DNA of 64,000 nucleotides from Desulfosporosinus metallidurans (GCF_001936615.1 NZ_MLBF01000001.1:209057-273056); one strand, 5' to 3'; shown: positions 1 to 11,798, numbered from the stretch's first letter. Program-made: numbers and translations. Notes: generated from the letters alone by a model not told the origin.

Positions 1-321
1 CCAGAAAATTGGTAATTGAACAACAATAGGAAGGCAACCTCCCATGGGGTTGACTTTATGTTCTTTGTATAATTCCATGACAGCAGCATTCGCTTTTTCT
101 TTGTCATTCTTATACTTAGCTTGAATTTCTTTAATTTTTGGTTGCAAATCAACTGTTTTACGCATCGAAGCCATTTGTTTATAAGTTAATGGATAGATCA
201 GGGTTTTAATTAAAATGGTTAAAAGTATGATCGCAACACCGTAATTAGGAAATCCAACTGCAGCAGACAATTGGTAAAGTATGTTTAATAGATAGGTCAT
301 CCCTTCAACAATAATATTCAT
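1..321 (-). CDS. yidC: YidC/Oxa1 membrane protein insertase, N-terminal part (cut by window edge)
   Basis: Reading leftward from the ATG at 321 gives 107 codons open to the window edge. The product inserts membrane proteins, alone or behind the Sec translocon. The visible part has a first hydrophobic segment (about residues 8-42), a basic cytoplasmic loop rich in Lys/Gln (about 50-85), and the family motif NPMGGCLP leading into the next membrane segment. There is no lipobox, so it may be the short YidC form made without a lipoprotein signal. An AGGAGG ribosome site lies just upstream (328-333 complement). It follows yidD by 11 bases, as in most Firmicutes. The C-terminal part lies outside the window. 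Confidence 0.93.
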   Translation of the reverse strand, partial: MNIIVEGMTYLLNILYQLSAAVGFPNYGVAIILLTILIKTLIYPLTYKQMASMRKTVDLQPKIKEIQAKYKNDKEKANAAVMELYKEHKVNPMGGCLPIVVQLPIFW

Positions 322-332
322 AAAAGTCCTCC

Positions 333-539
333 TTAAACTGGGTCATGCCCTCCAGGGTGAAAAGGATGGCATTTTAAAATTCGCTTAATTGATTTCCAAC
401 TTCCTTGAAAAAAACCATACTTCTGTAGTGCCTGAATAGAATATTCCGAACAAGTCGGATAGAAACGACAGCTTTGACCCTTTAAGGGTGAAATAAATTT
501 TTGATAAATACGAATTAGAATCACTAATACACGTTTCAT
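333..539 (-). CDS. yidD: Membrane protein insertion efficiency factor YidD
   Basis: A 68-residue protein of the YidD (DUF37) family, a small membrane-associated factor thought to help YidC-dependent insertion. It has an amphipathic N-terminus, the conserved Cys-rich core ([11 protein letters not shown]) and the C-terminal [12 protein letters not shown] signature. Length is normal for the family. It lies between rnpA and yidC in the usual order, four bases after the rnpA stop, so it is almost certainly cotranscribed. I used the first ATG. Confidence 0.95.
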   Translation of the reverse strand: MKRVLVILIRIYQKFISPLKGQSCRFYPTCSEYSIQALQKYGFFQGSWKSIKRILKCHPFHPGGHDPV

Positions 540-543
540 ACAT

Positions 544-882
544 TTACTCTCTTTTAACTAGGGCATTTGCCCTCTTTAACATATTCATCATAGACTTTTC
601 GACTTCCATATAAGAAACTCCTCTGATTCTTACCCTTGCAATAAAAATTATTTGGATGTCATTTCTTATTTCTGACATATGAAGTCGGACAACTTCTCGC
701 ATAAGTCGTCTTGCCCGGTTTCTTTGAACTGAGTTACCAACCTTTTTAGAGGCAATAAAACCAAATTTTTTGGGTCCCTTTAATATATATATTGCAACGT
801 GTTTTACGGAATAATTTTCCCCGTTCTCAAAGATCGCTTGGAAGCCCGATTTGCTGCGCAAGCGGAATTTCCTTTTTAACAT
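544..882 (-). CDS. rnpA: Ribonuclease P protein component
   Basis: Protein subunit of RNase P, which with the catalytic RNA removes 5' leaders from pre-tRNAs. The start at 882 gives 112 residues beginning [14 protein letters not shown]. The open frame continues 29 codons further upstream, but the family starts here and a strong GGAGGAGT site lies just before this ATG (884-891 complement). The RNR-type signature is visible as [16 protein letters not shown] around residues 48-63. It lies between rpmH and yidD as usual. A hairpin with a U-run between rpmH and rnpA may lower its expression relative to rpmH. Confidence 0.94.
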   Translation of the reverse strand: MLKRKFRLRSKSGFQAIFENGENYSVKHVAIYILKGPKKFGFIASKKVGNSVQRNRARRLMREVVRLHMSEIRNDIQIIFIARVRIRGVSYMEVEKSMMNMLKRANALVKRE

Positions 883-983
883 AACTCCTCCAAGACATAC
901 CTTGACATCCTCTGATATATTTTGACTCCTAAAGCAAAGATTTAAACATTTTTGGAGCTTTTTAAGCAATTAAAAAAATTTAT

Positions 984-1012
984 TTAAAAAAAGGCCACAT
1001 AATTGCGGCCTT
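984..1012 (-). terminator. Hairpin plus U-run between rpmH and rnpA (partial terminator)
   Basis: On the minus strand AAGGCC, a 10-base loop and GGCCTT are followed by a run of T. The hairpin touches the rpmH stop codon. Because rnpA lies just downstream with no clear promoter of its own, this probably acts as a leaky terminator that sets the rpmH:rnpA ratio. Confidence 0.6.
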
Positions 1013-1145
1013 AGACAGATAATTTTTTGCGACCTTTTAAGCGACGGCGTTTTATAACATTTCGCCCCGTTGGCGTACTCATCCGACTTAAAAAACCGTG
1101 AACGCGCTTATGACGTCTATTCTTCGGTTGATATGTTCTCTTCAA
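1011..1145 (-). CDS. rpmH: 50S ribosomal protein L34
   Basis: A 44-residue, very basic protein of the large ribosomal subunit. Translation gives the family pattern: [17 protein letters not shown] near the start, then [10 protein letters not shown], ending in GRKKLSV. The start is a TTG at 1145, the only start codon consistent with the family, with AGGAGGTG about 6 bases upstream (1151-1160 complement). It heads the leftward operon from oriC. Confidence 0.96.
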   Translation of the reverse strand: MKRTYQPKNRRHKRVHGFLSRMSTPTGRNVIKRRRLKGRKKLSV

Positions 1146-1207
1146 TTTAACGACACCTCCTTTATTACAAACGAAAGGACAATAACACAATCAAACTCAC
1201 TTAAGAG

Positions 1208-1237
1208 ATTATACTCTAAAGATTTTTAATCTGTCAA
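1208..1237 (-). promoter_or_regulatory. Sigma-A type promoter for rpmH-rnpA-yidD-yidC
   Basis: On the minus strand TTGACA (1232-1237) and TATAAT (1208-1213) are both perfect to consensus with an 18-base spacer. It sits about 60 bases before the rpmH start and points away from dnaA. Confidence 0.75.
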
Positions 1238-1256
1238 GCAAAGGACTTTAATGAGC

Positions 1257-1452
1257 TGTGGATAATGAAGTCCTTAAAAAGTTATCCACCTGTGAATAAT
1301 TTACTTAAACTCATTATCTTCCTGTTGATAACCCTTCGGAAACTTGATATTATATTTTCATACCACCTACACCAACAACATATCGAATTATTTTTATCCA
1401 CAGTTCGTCATTAGACTAAGTTATCCACAAATGTGCATAAGTTTGTGTATAA
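1257..1452. other. oriC, upstream DnaA-box cluster
   Basis: Eight 9-mers match or nearly match the DnaA box TTATCCACA within 200 bases. Forward: 1282-1290 (TTATCCACC), 1394-1402 and 1421-1429 (both perfect). Reverse: 1257-1265 (perfect), 1291-1299, 1323-1331, 1432-1440 and 1444-1452. This corresponds to the replication-initiator binding region upstream of dnaA in Bacillus. The 356-base gap between rpmH and dnaA holds this cluster plus the divergent rpmH and dnaA promoters. Confidence 0.9.
1325..1353 (+). promoter_or_regulatory. Sigma-A type promoter for dnaA
   Basis: TTGATA (1325-1330) and TATTAT (1348-1353) are separated by 17 bases. The -35 lies inside the reverse DnaA box at 1323-1331, so DnaA binding should directly affect its own transcription. 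The leader of about 140 bases carries four more DnaA boxes. Confidence 0.6.
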
Positions 1453-1501
1453 CTTTTTTATTGTCATCATTTTTTCATTCTTAGACAAGGGAGGTCCGTC
1501 C

Positions 1502-2863
1502 ATGCCACCACAACCTATTTCACCCCAATTACTGTGGCAGGAAACACTAGAAAAATTAAAAAATGAACTCTCTCAGCCAAGCTACGAAACATGGTTAAGT
1601 TCCACCCGACTTCTTCAAATTGATGGGGATACATTAGTCATTAGTGTTCCTAATGAATTTGCTAAAGATTGGTTGGAAAGCCGTTATGCTCCCTTGATTC
1701 GATCTTCCGTCCAATCTGTTTTGGGACATTCCGTGAGCCTTCGTTTTGTTATACCCTCTCCGGAAGAATCTTTCGGGGAGAATTTTAATCCATCAACGTC
1801 CTTTTCTCCAATACCCCCCATACCGTCTGAGCCATTACCCAATTTCCTAAATAATAAATATACTTTCGATACGTTTGTTATTGGCAACAGCAATCGTTTT
1901 GCTCATGCTGCTTCTTTAGCTGTCGCTGAATCGCCGGCAAAATCCTATAATCCTTTATTTATTTATGGAGGAGTAGGGTTAGGTAAAACTCACCTTATGC
2001 ATGCTATTGGTCACCATGTCCTTCAACGATCTCCGAATACTCGAGTTCTATATGTTTCTAGTGAAAAATTCACAAATGAACTGATTGATTCCATACGTGA
2101 TGAAAATTCGATCGAATTTCGCAATCACTATCGTAATGTTGATATCCTTCTAATCGACGATATCCAATTTTTAGCTGGTAAAGAGCGAACTCAAGAAGAG
2201 TTCTTTCATACATTTAATGCTCTTCATGAAGCAAATAAGCAAATAATTATTTCTTCAGACCGTCAACCTAAAGAAATTCCAACCTTAGAAGACCGCTTGC
2301 GTTCACGTTTTGAGTGGGGCCTTATCACAGATATCCAAGCTCCAGATTTGGAAACACGAATTGCAATTTTAAGAAAAAAAGCAAAGATGGAAAACTTACA
2401 GGTTCCAAATGAAGTCATGGTTTATATAGCTGATAAAATTCATTCCAACATCCGTGAGCTAGAAGGAGCACTCATTCGAGTCATGGCTTTTGCTTCCCTG
2501 AGTTCATTTCCAATAACCGCAGAAGTCGCAGTCGAGGCGCTAAAAGATATTATTCCGACTAATAATACCAAACTAGTAACTATTGATATAATCCAGCAAT
2601 CCGTTGCGGGATATTTTAATCTATCACCCAGCGAGTTTAAAGCTAAAAAAAGAACACGTGCTGTAGCCTTTCCACGACAAATCGCTATGTACCTTTCTCG
2701 TCAGCTTACAGACTCTTCTTTACCTAAAATAGGAGACGAATTTGGTGGGAGAGACCATACTACAGTAATGCATGCCCATGAAAAGATTTCGCAAGCCCTG
2801 CAAAATGATCCGCAATTAGAAAAAAAAATCAATGATATGATTCAACGTATTCAATCTGATTAA
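1502..2863 (+). CDS. dnaA: Chromosomal replication initiator protein DnaA
   Basis: AAA+ ATPase that binds DnaA boxes at oriC, melts the origin and loads the helicase. 453 residues from the ATG at 1502, chosen because GGGAGG lies just upstream; the frame stays open 23 codons further, but that extension crosses DnaA boxes. Visible: N-terminal domain I, a Pro/Ser-rich domain II linker (about residues 90-120), Walker [10 protein letters not shown] (about 156-164), Walker B LLIDDIQF, and the C-terminal domain IV signature [11 protein letters not shown] (about 413). It is flanked on both sides by DnaA boxes. dnaN follows after 268 bases. Confidence 0.98.
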   Translation: MPPQPISPQLLWQETLEKLKNELSQPSYETWLSSTRLLQIDGDTLVISVPNEFAKDWLESRYAPLIRSSVQSVLGHSVSLRFVIPSPEESFGENFNPSTSFSPIPPIPSEPLPNFLNNKYTFDTFVIGNSNRFAHAASLAVAESPAKSYNPLFIYGGVGLGKTHLMHAIGHHVLQRSPNTRVLYVSSEKFTNELIDSIRDENSIEFRNHYRNVDILLIDDIQFLAGKERTQEEFFHTFNALHEANKQIIISSDRQPKEIPTLEDRLRSRFEWGLITDIQAPDLETRIAILRKKAKMENLQVPNEVMVYIADKIHSNIRELEGALIRVMAFASLSSFPITAEVAVEALKDIIPTNNTKLVTIDIIQQSVAGYFNLSPSEFKAKKRTRAVAFPRQIAMYLSRQLTDSSLPKIGDEFGGRDHTTVMHAHEKISQALQNDPQLEKKINDMIQRIQSD

Positions 2864-2887
2864 AATTCGAACATAGAAAAACCCATA

Positions 2888-3095
2888 TGTGTATAACCTG
2901 TTTATATTATCTTGATAAAGTAAGCGTTAGTTTTTAAATGTGGGCATGTGGATAACATTCATCCGTTTGTCCACACCTTTTTCAACATACCAAAAACCAG
3001 AGTCTTAGCCCTCTCTGTTTACTTATCCACATGTTGACATGTAATACTACTATAACTACTATTAATTATCTTATTATTAATTTGCGAATTTAGAA
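2888..3095. other. oriC, downstream DnaA boxes and AT-rich unwinding region
   Basis: The dnaA-dnaN gap holds four DnaA boxes: 2888-2896 and 2947-2955 (reverse), 2967-2975 (forward, one mismatch) and 3023-3031 (forward, perfect). After the last box comes an AT-rich stretch (about 3041-3085) stepping as CTA-CTA-TAA-CTA-CTA-TTA, consistent with the complement of the DnaA-trio unwinding element described in Bacillus. This makes oriC bipartite, with dnaA between the two halves. Confidence 0.8.
3034..3062 (+). promoter_or_regulatory. Sigma-A type promoter for dnaN-recF
   Basis: TTGACA (3034-3039) and TACTAT (3057-3062) are 17 bases apart. The promoter sits directly after the perfect DnaA box at 3023-3031, and its -10 overlaps the triplet-stepped unwinding region, so dnaN transcription and origin melting share DNA. 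Confidence 0.5.
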
Positions 3096-3131
3096 CTATG
3101 AAGATAAAGTTTTTAGGAGGATACTAAGTAT

Positions 3132-4238
3132 ATGAAAATCTTCTGTTCAAAAGATGCACTGCTTTCCGGTGTAAATGCTGTTCAACGTGCTGTGTCAAAT
3201 AAAAGCACACTACCAGTTCTTCAAGGGATACTAATAAAATCAGAACATCAGTCTTTGCAATTTGCAGCGACCGATCTCGAAATGGGAATACGTTGTGAAG
3301 TACCATCTCAAGTAAGTGAAGAGGGGACAATGGTTGTACCCGCTAAACTCTTTACAGACGTTGTCCGTAAATTACCGGACACAGAGATTACTTTAGAAGA
3401 ACGTGATCAATCAATTACTATTTGTTATTATCAATCTGAGATAGTCTTAAATGGGTATGATCCAGAAGAATATCCTTTACTACCCGATCTTATTGACCCC
3501 ATATCCTTTACTTTACCCACTATAATATTTAAGAATATGATCCGACAGACCATATTTTCATGTGCTTTAGAAGAAAATCGGCCAGTATTTAATGGTACAC
3601 TTATGCAAATAGAAGGTTCTATGATCCGTTTAGTTGCCACGGATACACATCGTCTAGCCTATAGTATTGCCGAAATACAAAATCCGGAACAATCCCACTT
3701 TAGTGGTATAATTCCGGCAAAGACCTTATCAGAAATATATCGCCTTTTGCGTGATGAAGACGAAGTCCTAAACATTAGTTTTAGTGATACACAAGTGGTA
3801 TTCCAATTCGGATCGATTTATTTAGTTTCTCGTCTTATTGAAGGGCAATTTCCAAACTACAAGCAAGTTATTCCGCAAACATGCGAAACCAAGGTGAATC
3901 TATCCGTGAAAAGCTTCCTTGAAGCAGTTGAAAGAGCTTCATTACTTTCTCGCGATAAAAGTGGAACCAATATTATAAGAATTAATGTTGAAGAAAACGA
4001 ATTAAAAATTGATCAAACCTCTGAATTAGGTAAAATATCTGAACAGATAAGCGTCGAAATGGAAGGCAAAAATGTTGTTATTGCATTTAATGCCAAATTC
4101 CTTATTGATGCTTTGAAAGTCATTGACAGCGATAAAATTATATTTGAATTATCTGGGCCATTTAGTCCTGGAGTAATGCGTCCTCTCGATAATCCTAATT
4201 ATTTATATTTAGTATTACCAGTTAGAACGCATAATTAA
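3132..4238 (+). CDS. dnaN: DNA polymerase III beta subunit (sliding clamp)
   Basis: Ring-forming processivity clamp that tethers DNA polymerase III and repair proteins to DNA. 368 residues, normal for the family, with the three-fold repeated clamp fold. N-terminal MKIFCSKDALLSGVNAV and the C-terminal VLPVRTHN are typical. The start at 3132 has TTTAGGAGG 9 bases upstream. It is followed after only 5 bases by recF, so the two are cotranscribed. Confidence 0.98.
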   Translation: MKIFCSKDALLSGVNAVQRAVSNKSTLPVLQGILIKSEHQSLQFAATDLEMGIRCEVPSQVSEEGTMVVPAKLFTDVVRKLPDTEITLEERDQSITICYYQSEIVLNGYDPEEYPLLPDLIDPISFTLPTIIFKNMIRQTIFSCALEENRPVFNGTLMQIEGSMIRLVATDTHRLAYSIAEIQNPEQSHFSGIIPAKTLSEIYRLLRDEDEVLNISFSDTQVVFQFGSIYLVSRLIEGQFPNYKQVIPQTCETKVNLSVKSFLEAVERASLLSRDKSGTNIIRINVEENELKIDQTSELGKISEQISVEMEGKNVVIAFNAKFLIDALKVIDSDKIIFELSGPFSPGVMRPLDNPNYLYLVLPVRTHN

Positions 4239-4243
4239 AAATC

Positions 4244-5338
4244 ATGATGATTAAAGGTTTAAGACTGCAAAATTTCCGTAATTATCAAGACGAATTTGTT
4301 CAATTTTTGCCAGGAACCAATATACTCATTGGGGACAATGGTCAGGGTAAAACGAATATACTGGAGGGAATTTATTACCTTCTAACAGGAAAGTCTTACA
4401 GAGTACAACGGGAGCAAGAACTCTTGAGGTGGGAACAAAATGAATTTCATCTTTATGGTGATTTTCTAATGTCTCACCATAAAGTTTCTCTGGAGAGCCA
4501 TTATCGGGATAAAAAGAAAATAGTGAAGATTAACCAAGTGCCTTGCCGTCGTTTGTCGGATTTTGTTGGTACGATCAACGTAGTTTTCTTTTCTCCGGAT
4601 GACCTTATTATGATCAAAGGAGGTCCATCGGAACGAAGAAGATTTTTGGATTTGCATATAGCCCAAATGAGACCAGGGCATGTAAGTTTGCTGAACGCAT
4701 ACAATAAAGTCATTCAGCAAAAAAGTGCGCTCTTAAAAACATATGTTGAGAAAAACCTTAAATATTCTCAGTTACAGTTATGGAATGCTCAAATTTTAGA
4801 ACTAGGTGAAAAGATTATTCGAAATAGATCAGATCTAACGAAACGTCTACAAAATGTTTCAGGTCATATTTACGCAGATCTCACTTCCCAAAAAGAAAAA
4901 ATCCAGATTAGTTATTTTGCATTGGGAAAGAAAACAATTGATGAAGCCCTCTTTGAATTTCCAAAGTTACTCAATGAAAAATTAGAACAAGAAGTGGAGC
5001 GTCAAATGGTACTCATCGGTCCACATCGTGATGATGTTCATATTCTATTAAATGGTAAACCAGCACGCCTTTATGCTTCACAAGGACAACAGCGTTCTTT
5101 AGTATTAAGTTTAAAACTTGCGGAATTAGACCTAATTAGTCAAGAAAAGGGCGAATACCCCATCCTCCTTCTTGATGATGTTCTGTCTGAATTGGATCGT
5201 TTTCGGAGAGACTATCTAATAAATTCCATTGAATTATCACGCATTCAGACTTTAATAACCATGACGAGTGGTGAAAATATCCTCGAGTCGGGCACGTTTT
5301 TGAGAGTGGAACAGGGGCATATAAGGAGGGATCCATAA
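4244..5338 (+). CDS. recF: DNA replication and repair protein RecF
   Basis: SMC-like ATPase that helps RecR and RecO load RecA at single-strand gaps. 364 residues. Walker A GDNGQGKTN lies near residues 31-39, the signature SQGQQRSL in the C-terminal half, and Walker B LLLDDVLSELD close behind. Two start ATGs are adjacent (4244 and 4247), neither with a clear ribosome site, so translation is probably coupled to dnaN, whose stop is 5 bases upstream. The stop codon directly abuts the remB start. Confidence 0.97.
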   Translation: MMIKGLRLQNFRNYQDEFVQFLPGTNILIGDNGQGKTNILEGIYYLLTGKSYRVQREQELLRWEQNEFHLYGDFLMSHHKVSLESHYRDKKKIVKINQVPCRRLSDFVGTINVVFFSPDDLIMIKGGPSERRRFLDLHIAQMRPGHVSLLNAYNKVIQQKSALLKTYVEKNLKYSQLQLWNAQILELGEKIIRNRSDLTKRLQNVSGHIYADLTSQKEKIQISYFALGKKTIDEALFEFPKLLNEKLEQEVERQMVLIGPHRDDVHILLNGKPARLYASQGQQRSLVLSLKLAELDLISQEKGEYPILLLDDVLSELDRFRRDYLINSIELSRIQTLITMTSGENILESGTFLRVEQGHIRRDP

Positions 5339-5593
5339 ATGTATTTACATCTTGGTGGGGATATTCTTGTTAATAAAGATAGAGTTGTTGCAATTATTGA
5401 TCTAGAAACTGCTAAGAAGGGACAAATAAACGATAAATTTCTAAAAAAGATAAAAAGTGATAAGACGGTTAGCTATATTTCGGAAAAAGGTAAAGAAAAA
5501 ACATTAATTATAACAACTGAGGGGCATTATTTATCTCCAATTTCTTCAATTACTTTATTTAAACGTTCAATTTTTAATATAGGTGAAGAATAA
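5339..5593 (+). CDS. remB: RemB/YaaB-like regulatory protein (DUF370)
   Basis: An 84-residue DUF370 protein. In Bacillus subtilis the gene in this position (remB/yaaB) belongs to a family of extracellular-matrix regulators related to the DNA-binding protein RemA. Visible: the N-terminal YLHLGGDILVNKDRVVAIID core and a C-terminal segment resembling the RemA fold. The start abuts the recF stop, with AAGGAGGG inside the end of recF. DNA binding in this organism is an inference. Confidence 0.85.
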   Translation: MYLHLGGDILVNKDRVVAIIDLETAKKGQINDKFLKKIKSDKTVSYISEKGKEKTLIITTEGHYLSPISSITLFKRSIFNIGEE

Positions 5594-5678
5594 ATTAACT
5601 TGTAGACACAGTGCAAAGACGTCGCGCTTGTGTCACACTGCGTACCGGGACTTGAAACGGGAGAAGTATGCGACGCAT

Positions 5679-5699
5679 GATGTTTGAACTTCGAACATC
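5679..5699. repeat. 21-bp palindrome upstream of gyrB
   Basis: GATGTTTGAA and TTCGAACATC flank a single central base and form an almost perfect palindrome (one G-T type mismatch). It lies 20 bases before the gyrB -35 element, so it could be an operator, but similar TTCGAAGTTCGATG-type words also occur at 13602-13622 after a tRNA, so it may equally be a repeat remnant. Confidence 0.4.
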
Positions 5700-5718
5700 G
5701 ACTAAGTTAACGTATAAA

Positions 5719-7718
<2,000 letters not shown>

Positions 7719-7732
7719 AGGAGTGCTCATTC

Positions 7733-10207
7733 ATGTCGGTTGAAACAGAGGGAGGAAAAGTTCTTCCCGTTGAAATTGCGGATGAAATGAAAAAATCTTT
7801 CATCGACTATTCGATGAGTGTTATTGTAAGTCGAGCATTGCCTGATGTCCGCGATGGGCTTAAACCGGTGCATCGCAGAATTTTATATACTCTCCATGAA
7901 CTGGGTCTGACCCCCAATAAACCGTATAGTAAGTCAGCACGTCTTGTAGGGGACTGTATGGGTAAATTTCATCCGCATGGGGATAGTTCAATTTACGATG
8001 CTGTTGTACGTATGGATCAGGATTTTGCTAGCCGTTATCCGCTCATTGATGGACATGGAAACTTTGGTTCTATTGATGGAGACTCTGCTGCAGCCATGCG
8101 TTATACTGAGCTTCGCATGGCCAAAATGGCTACCTATATGTTGGCAGATATTGATAAAGATACCGTCGATTTCACGCCAAACTACGATGAAAAACAAGAT
8201 GAGCCCACGGTATTGCCAGCGAAATTTCCAAATTTGCTGGTCAATGGTTCGTCAGGGATTGCTGTGGGGATGGCAACGAATATTCCTCCTCATAATTTAT
8301 CGGAAGTTATCGAAGCGACCATTGCCCTCTTAGATAACCCGGAATTGTCCGTTAGTGATCTGATGAATTATATTAAGGGGCCAGATTATCCGACCGGTGG
8401 AACCATAATGGGTTATGAAGGAATTCGGTCCGCTTATGAGACCGGAAGAGGATCAATAAAAACACGGGCTAAAGCCATTATTGAAAACATGGAGAAATCC
8501 GGTAAAACCCGTATTTTGGTCACAGAAATTCCTTTTATGGTTAATAAAGCCAGAATGATTGAAAAAATAGCGGATCTTGTTCGAGATAAGAAATTAGATG
8601 GAATTACTGATCTTCGAGATGAATCCGATCGATCAGGTATGCGTATCGTTATAGAGTTGAGACGTGATGTCAATCCACAAGTTATCTTAAATCAACTCTA
8701 TAAGCATACTCAGATGGAAGAGACGTTCGGTGTCAATATGTTAGCTTTGGTGAATGGACAGCCAAGAGTTCTGACACTTAAAGATATGATACATTATTTT
8801 ATTTTGCACCAAAAGGATGTCATCGTCCGAAGAACTCGTTTCGAACTAAACAAAGCTGAGGCAGAAGCACATATTATTGAAGGACTGCGAATTGCTCTGG
8901 ATCATATTGATGAAGTCATAGAAACAATTCGTTCTTCTGCGGATGAAGCAAATGCCCGAGAAAACTTAATCCTTCGCTTTGGACTTAGTGAAAAACAAGC
9001 CCAAGCTATTGTTGATATGAGGTTAAAGCGTCTGACAGGCTTAGAGCGGGATAAGTTGGAAAATCAATATAAGGAATTGATGAACACCATTGATTATTTA
9101 AAATCCGTTCTTGCTTCTGATAGTATGGTTATTGATATTATTAAATCTGAACTAGGGGAAATTAATCATAAATTTGGAGATCCCCGTCGGACACGTATTA
9201 CGATTGATGTCAGCAAAATGGACATTGAAGATCTTATTGCAGAGGAAGACGTCGTTGTTACCGTGACTCATTATGGGTATATTAAGCGCTTACCACTAAA
9301 TACCTATAAAAGCCAGAATCGTGGGGGTAAGGGTGTTCATGGGATGGCCACCAAAGAACGGGATTTTGTCGAGCATCTTTTTACAACGACGACGCATCAC
9401 TATATTCTTTTCTTTACATCCCAGGGTAAAGTGTACCGTCTGAAAGCCCACGAGATTCCAGAGGCTAGTCGAACCGGAAAAGGAACGGCAGTCATTAATC
9501 TCTTAAATTTAGCTCAACATGAAATGGTCACTGCAGTGATGGCGATCAAGGATTATAGTTCAGATTTCTTTTTAATTACAGCCACGAAAAACGGAATTAT
9601 GAAGAAGACAGCGCTGCAAGAGTATGATTCATCACGGCGTGATGGATTAATCGCTTTAACCTTAGATGAGGGTGACGAACTAATAGGGGTCAAATTAACC
9701 CAAGGATTAGATGATATTTTTCTTGCCACTCGTAATGGAAAAGCAATTCGCTTCGCGGAATCCGATGTGCGGTATATGGGCCGTACAGCGCGTGGAGTAA
9801 AAGGGATCACACTTGACGAAGATGACGTTGTGGTCGGTATGGATGTTATTGGCGATGATGGTGAACTCTTGACCATGAGTGAAAATGGTTTTGCCAAACG
9901 CACTAACCTTAAGGAATTCCGTGTTCAAACACGGGGTGGTAAGGGAATCATTGTCATGAAATTAAATGCCAAGACGGGTACGTTGGTTGGTATCAAAGTC
10001 GTTCAAGTGGAAGATGAATTGATGGTCATTACAAATAATGGAGTTATGCTCAGACTTCAGGTTTCTAGTATTTCGAATCAGGGTCGTTCTGCGCATGGAG
10101 TTATGACGATGCGTACCGGTGAAAGTAGTGTTGTTGCGATCGCAAAAGTCCTAATGAAAGAGGATGAAGAAACAGAAGAGTCTGGGGAGTCTGAAAATGA
10201 GGAGTAA
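7733..10207 (+). CDS. gyrA: DNA gyrase subunit A
   Basis: DNA-cleaving and -wrapping subunit of gyrase. 824 residues. The catalytic tyrosine is Tyr124 in [10 protein letters not shown]. The quinolone-resistance region begins near [11 protein letters not shown] (about residue 80). The C-terminal beta-pinwheel shows repeated [14 protein letters not shown] blades including the GyrA box-like QNRGGKGV, followed by an acidic tail rich in Glu. The start has AAAGGAG upstream. Cotranscribed with gyrB. Confidence 0.98.
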   Translation: MSVETEGGKVLPVEIADEMKKSFIDYSMSVIVSRALPDVRDGLKPVHRRILYTLHELGLTPNKPYSKSARLVGDCMGKFHPHGDSSIYDAVVRMDQDFASRYPLIDGHGNFGSIDGDSAAAMRYTELRMAKMATYMLADIDKDTVDFTPNYDEKQDEPTVLPAKFPNLLVNGSSGIAVGMATNIPPHNLSEVIEATIALLDNPELSVSDLMNYIKGPDYPTGGTIMGYEGIRSAYETGRGSIKTRAKAIIENMEKSGKTRILVTEIPFMVNKARMIEKIADLVRDKKLDGITDLRDESDRSGMRIVIELRRDVNPQVILNQLYKHTQMEETFGVNMLALVNGQPRVLTLKDMIHYFILHQKDVIVRRTRFELNKAEAEAHIIEGLRIALDHIDEVIETIRSSADEANARENLILRFGLSEKQAQAIVDMRLKRLTGLERDKLENQYKELMNTIDYLKSVLASDSMVIDIIKSELGEINHKFGDPRRTRITIDVSKMDIEDLIAEEDVVVTVTHYGYIKRLPLNTYKSQNRGGKGVHGMATKERDFVEHLFTTTTHHYILFFTSQGKVYRLKAHEIPEASRTGKGTAVINLLNLAQHEMVTAVMAIKDYSSDFFLITATKNGIMKKTALQEYDSSRRDGLIALTLDEGDELIGVKLTQGLDDIFLATRNGKAIRFAESDVRYMGRTARGVKGITLDEDDVVVGMDVIGDDGELLTMSENGFAKRTNLKEFRVQTRGGKGIIVMKLNAKTGTLVGIKVVQVEDELMVITNNGVMLRLQVSSISNQGRSAHGVMTMRTGESSVVAIAKVLMKEDEETEESGESENEE

Positions 10208-10208
10208 A

Positions 10209-10263
10209 TTGACAAATTTTGCGCTAGGTGTTACCATGTCTGAAAATAAAGTAGCGTTATAAT
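10209..10263 (+). promoter_or_regulatory. Candidate promoter(s) for pdxS-pdxT
   Basis: Two overlapping candidates: TTGACA (10209-10214) with TACCAT (10232-10237) at 17 bases, and a good -10 TATAAT at 10258-10263 without a convincing -35. No terminator is evident after gyrA, so read-through is also possible. Confidence 0.35.
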
Positions 10264-10306
10264 AAACGAGTCACGCCAAAACAAAATTAGAGGAGGACTT
10301 AAACAC

Positions 10307-11191
10307 ATGACTGATATTGGGTCATTGAAAGTAAAGACAGGGCTTGCAGAAATGCTAAAAGGTGGCGTCATTATGGATGTGACGACCCCAGAACAGGCGA
10401 TAATTGCAGAAGAGGCTGGTGCGTGCGCTGTAATGGCTTTGGAGCGTGTGCCCTCAGATATTCGAGCTGAAGGTGGGGTCGCACGGATGGCTGATCCTAC
10501 AATTATTAAGAATATTATGGCAGTAGTATCGATTCCTGTCATGGCGAAAGCGCGCATTGGGCATTTTGTGGAAGCCCAAATTTTAGAAGCGTTAGGTGCT
10601 GATTACATTGATGAGTCTGAAGTCTTAACACCAGCTGATGACTCTTATCATATAAATAAACATGACTTTAAAGTGCCATTTGTTTGTGGTTGTCGTAATT
10701 TAGGGGAAGCATTGCGCCGAATCGGAGAAGGGGCTGCGATGATACGTACTAAAGGAGAACCTGGAACAGGGAATGTTGTTGAGGCCGTTCGGCACATGCG
10801 CACTGTCATGAGTGATATGCGTGCTTTAACATTAATGCCAAAAGAAGAGCTCATGTCAGCAGCTAAAAATATGGGTGCTCCTTATGATTTGGTTGTTTAT
10901 GTTGCGGAGCACGGAAAGCTACCCGTTGTTAATTTTGCTGCAGGAGGTATAGCAACGCCGGCTGATGCGGCTTTGATGATGCAACTTGGAGTCGATGGTG
11001 TTTTTGTAGGGTCTGGAATTTTCAAGTCGGGCGATCCTAAGGCACGTGCTAAAGCAATTGTTCTAGCAACAACCCATTATAAGGACGCAAAGTTACTTGC
11101 AGAGATTTCCGAAAATTTAGGACAACCCATGTCCGGAATTGAAATTTCAACATTGGCTGAATCTCAGCGCATGCAAGAACGGGGTTGGTAA
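10307..11191 (+). CDS. pdxS: Pyridoxal 5'-phosphate synthase lyase subunit PdxS
   Basis: Makes pyridoxal 5'-phosphate from ribose 5-phosphate, glyceraldehyde 3-phosphate and ammonia supplied by PdxT. 294 residues, a TIM barrel. Catalytic lysine segment [10 protein letters not shown] near residues 80-90, the second lysine region [10 protein letters not shown] near 146-155, and the phosphate-binding [10 protein letters not shown] and VGSGIF segments. GAGGAGG lies upstream of the start. Immediately followed by pdxT. Confidence 0.97.
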   Translation: MTDIGSLKVKTGLAEMLKGGVIMDVTTPEQAIIAEEAGACAVMALERVPSDIRAEGGVARMADPTIIKNIMAVVSIPVMAKARIGHFVEAQILEALGADYIDESEVLTPADDSYHINKHDFKVPFVCGCRNLGEALRRIGEGAAMIRTKGEPGTGNVVEAVRHMRTVMSDMRALTLMPKEELMSAAKNMGAPYDLVVYVAEHGKLPVVNFAAGGIATPADAALMMQLGVDGVFVGSGIFKSGDPKARAKAIVLATTHYKDAKLLAEISENLGQPMSGIEISTLAESQRMQERGW

Positions 11192-11193
11192 GA

Positions 11194-11781
11194 ATGAATA
11201 AGCGTGTTGGCGTCTTGGCACTGCAAGGTGCATTTCGCGAGCACCGGCAGGTTTTAGAACAATTAGGCTGCGATGTCGTGGAAGTGCGAAAAACATGTGA
11301 TCTCGAAGGAATTCATGGATTAATTATTCCAGGTGGGGAAAGCACGACTATCGGTAAACTCTTGAACATCGATGGAATGGGCGACGAAATAAAAAAGCTA
11401 GCAACCAAAGATCTACCAATTTTTGGAACTTGCGCTGGTATGATCCTATTGAGTAAAACTATCATCGATAGTGATCAGTATCGCTTAAACCTGATGGATA
11501 CGGTTGTAGAACGTAATGCCTTCGGAAGGCAAGTGGCAAGTTTTGAAACGGATCTTATGGTGCCTGCCATTGGTCCTAATCCTATACGAGCAGTCTTTAT
11601 TCGGGCACCTTACCTGCGGGAAGTTGCTCCGAATGTAGGTATTCTGGCTGACTATGACGGCAAGATTGTTTTTGCACGGCAGGGTAACCTATTGGCGAGT
11701 GCATTTCATCCGGAACTTACCCCGGACCAACGAGTTCATCAATACTTTTTGGACATGATCGATGAATATTGGGCGCATTAA
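11194..11781 (+). CDS. pdxT: Pyridoxal 5'-phosphate synthase glutaminase subunit PdxT
   Basis: Glutamine amidotransferase that delivers ammonia to PdxS. 195 residues from the ATG at 11194, two bases after the pdxS stop. A TTG at 11185 is in frame but would overlap pdxS and add only three residues. Class I glutaminase features: GVLALQGAFREH at the start, GGESTTIG, nucleophile Cys in GTCAGMILL (about residue 78) and the His-Glu pair in FHPELT near the C-terminus. Confidence 0.96.
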   Translation: MNKRVGVLALQGAFREHRQVLEQLGCDVVEVRKTCDLEGIHGLIIPGGESTTIGKLLNIDGMGDEIKKLATKDLPIFGTCAGMILLSKTIIDSDQYRLNLMDTVVERNAFGRQVASFETDLMVPAIGPNPIRAVFIRAPYLREVAPNVGILADYDGKIVFARQGNLLASAFHPELTPDQRVHQYFLDMIDEYWAH

Positions 11782-11798
11782 AAACGTGTTCTACTAGT

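Noticed and set aside
9553..9903. 116-codon minus-strand open frame inside gyrA
   Set aside because: Ser/Pro-rich shadow of gyrA codons with no ribosome site and no recognisable domain.
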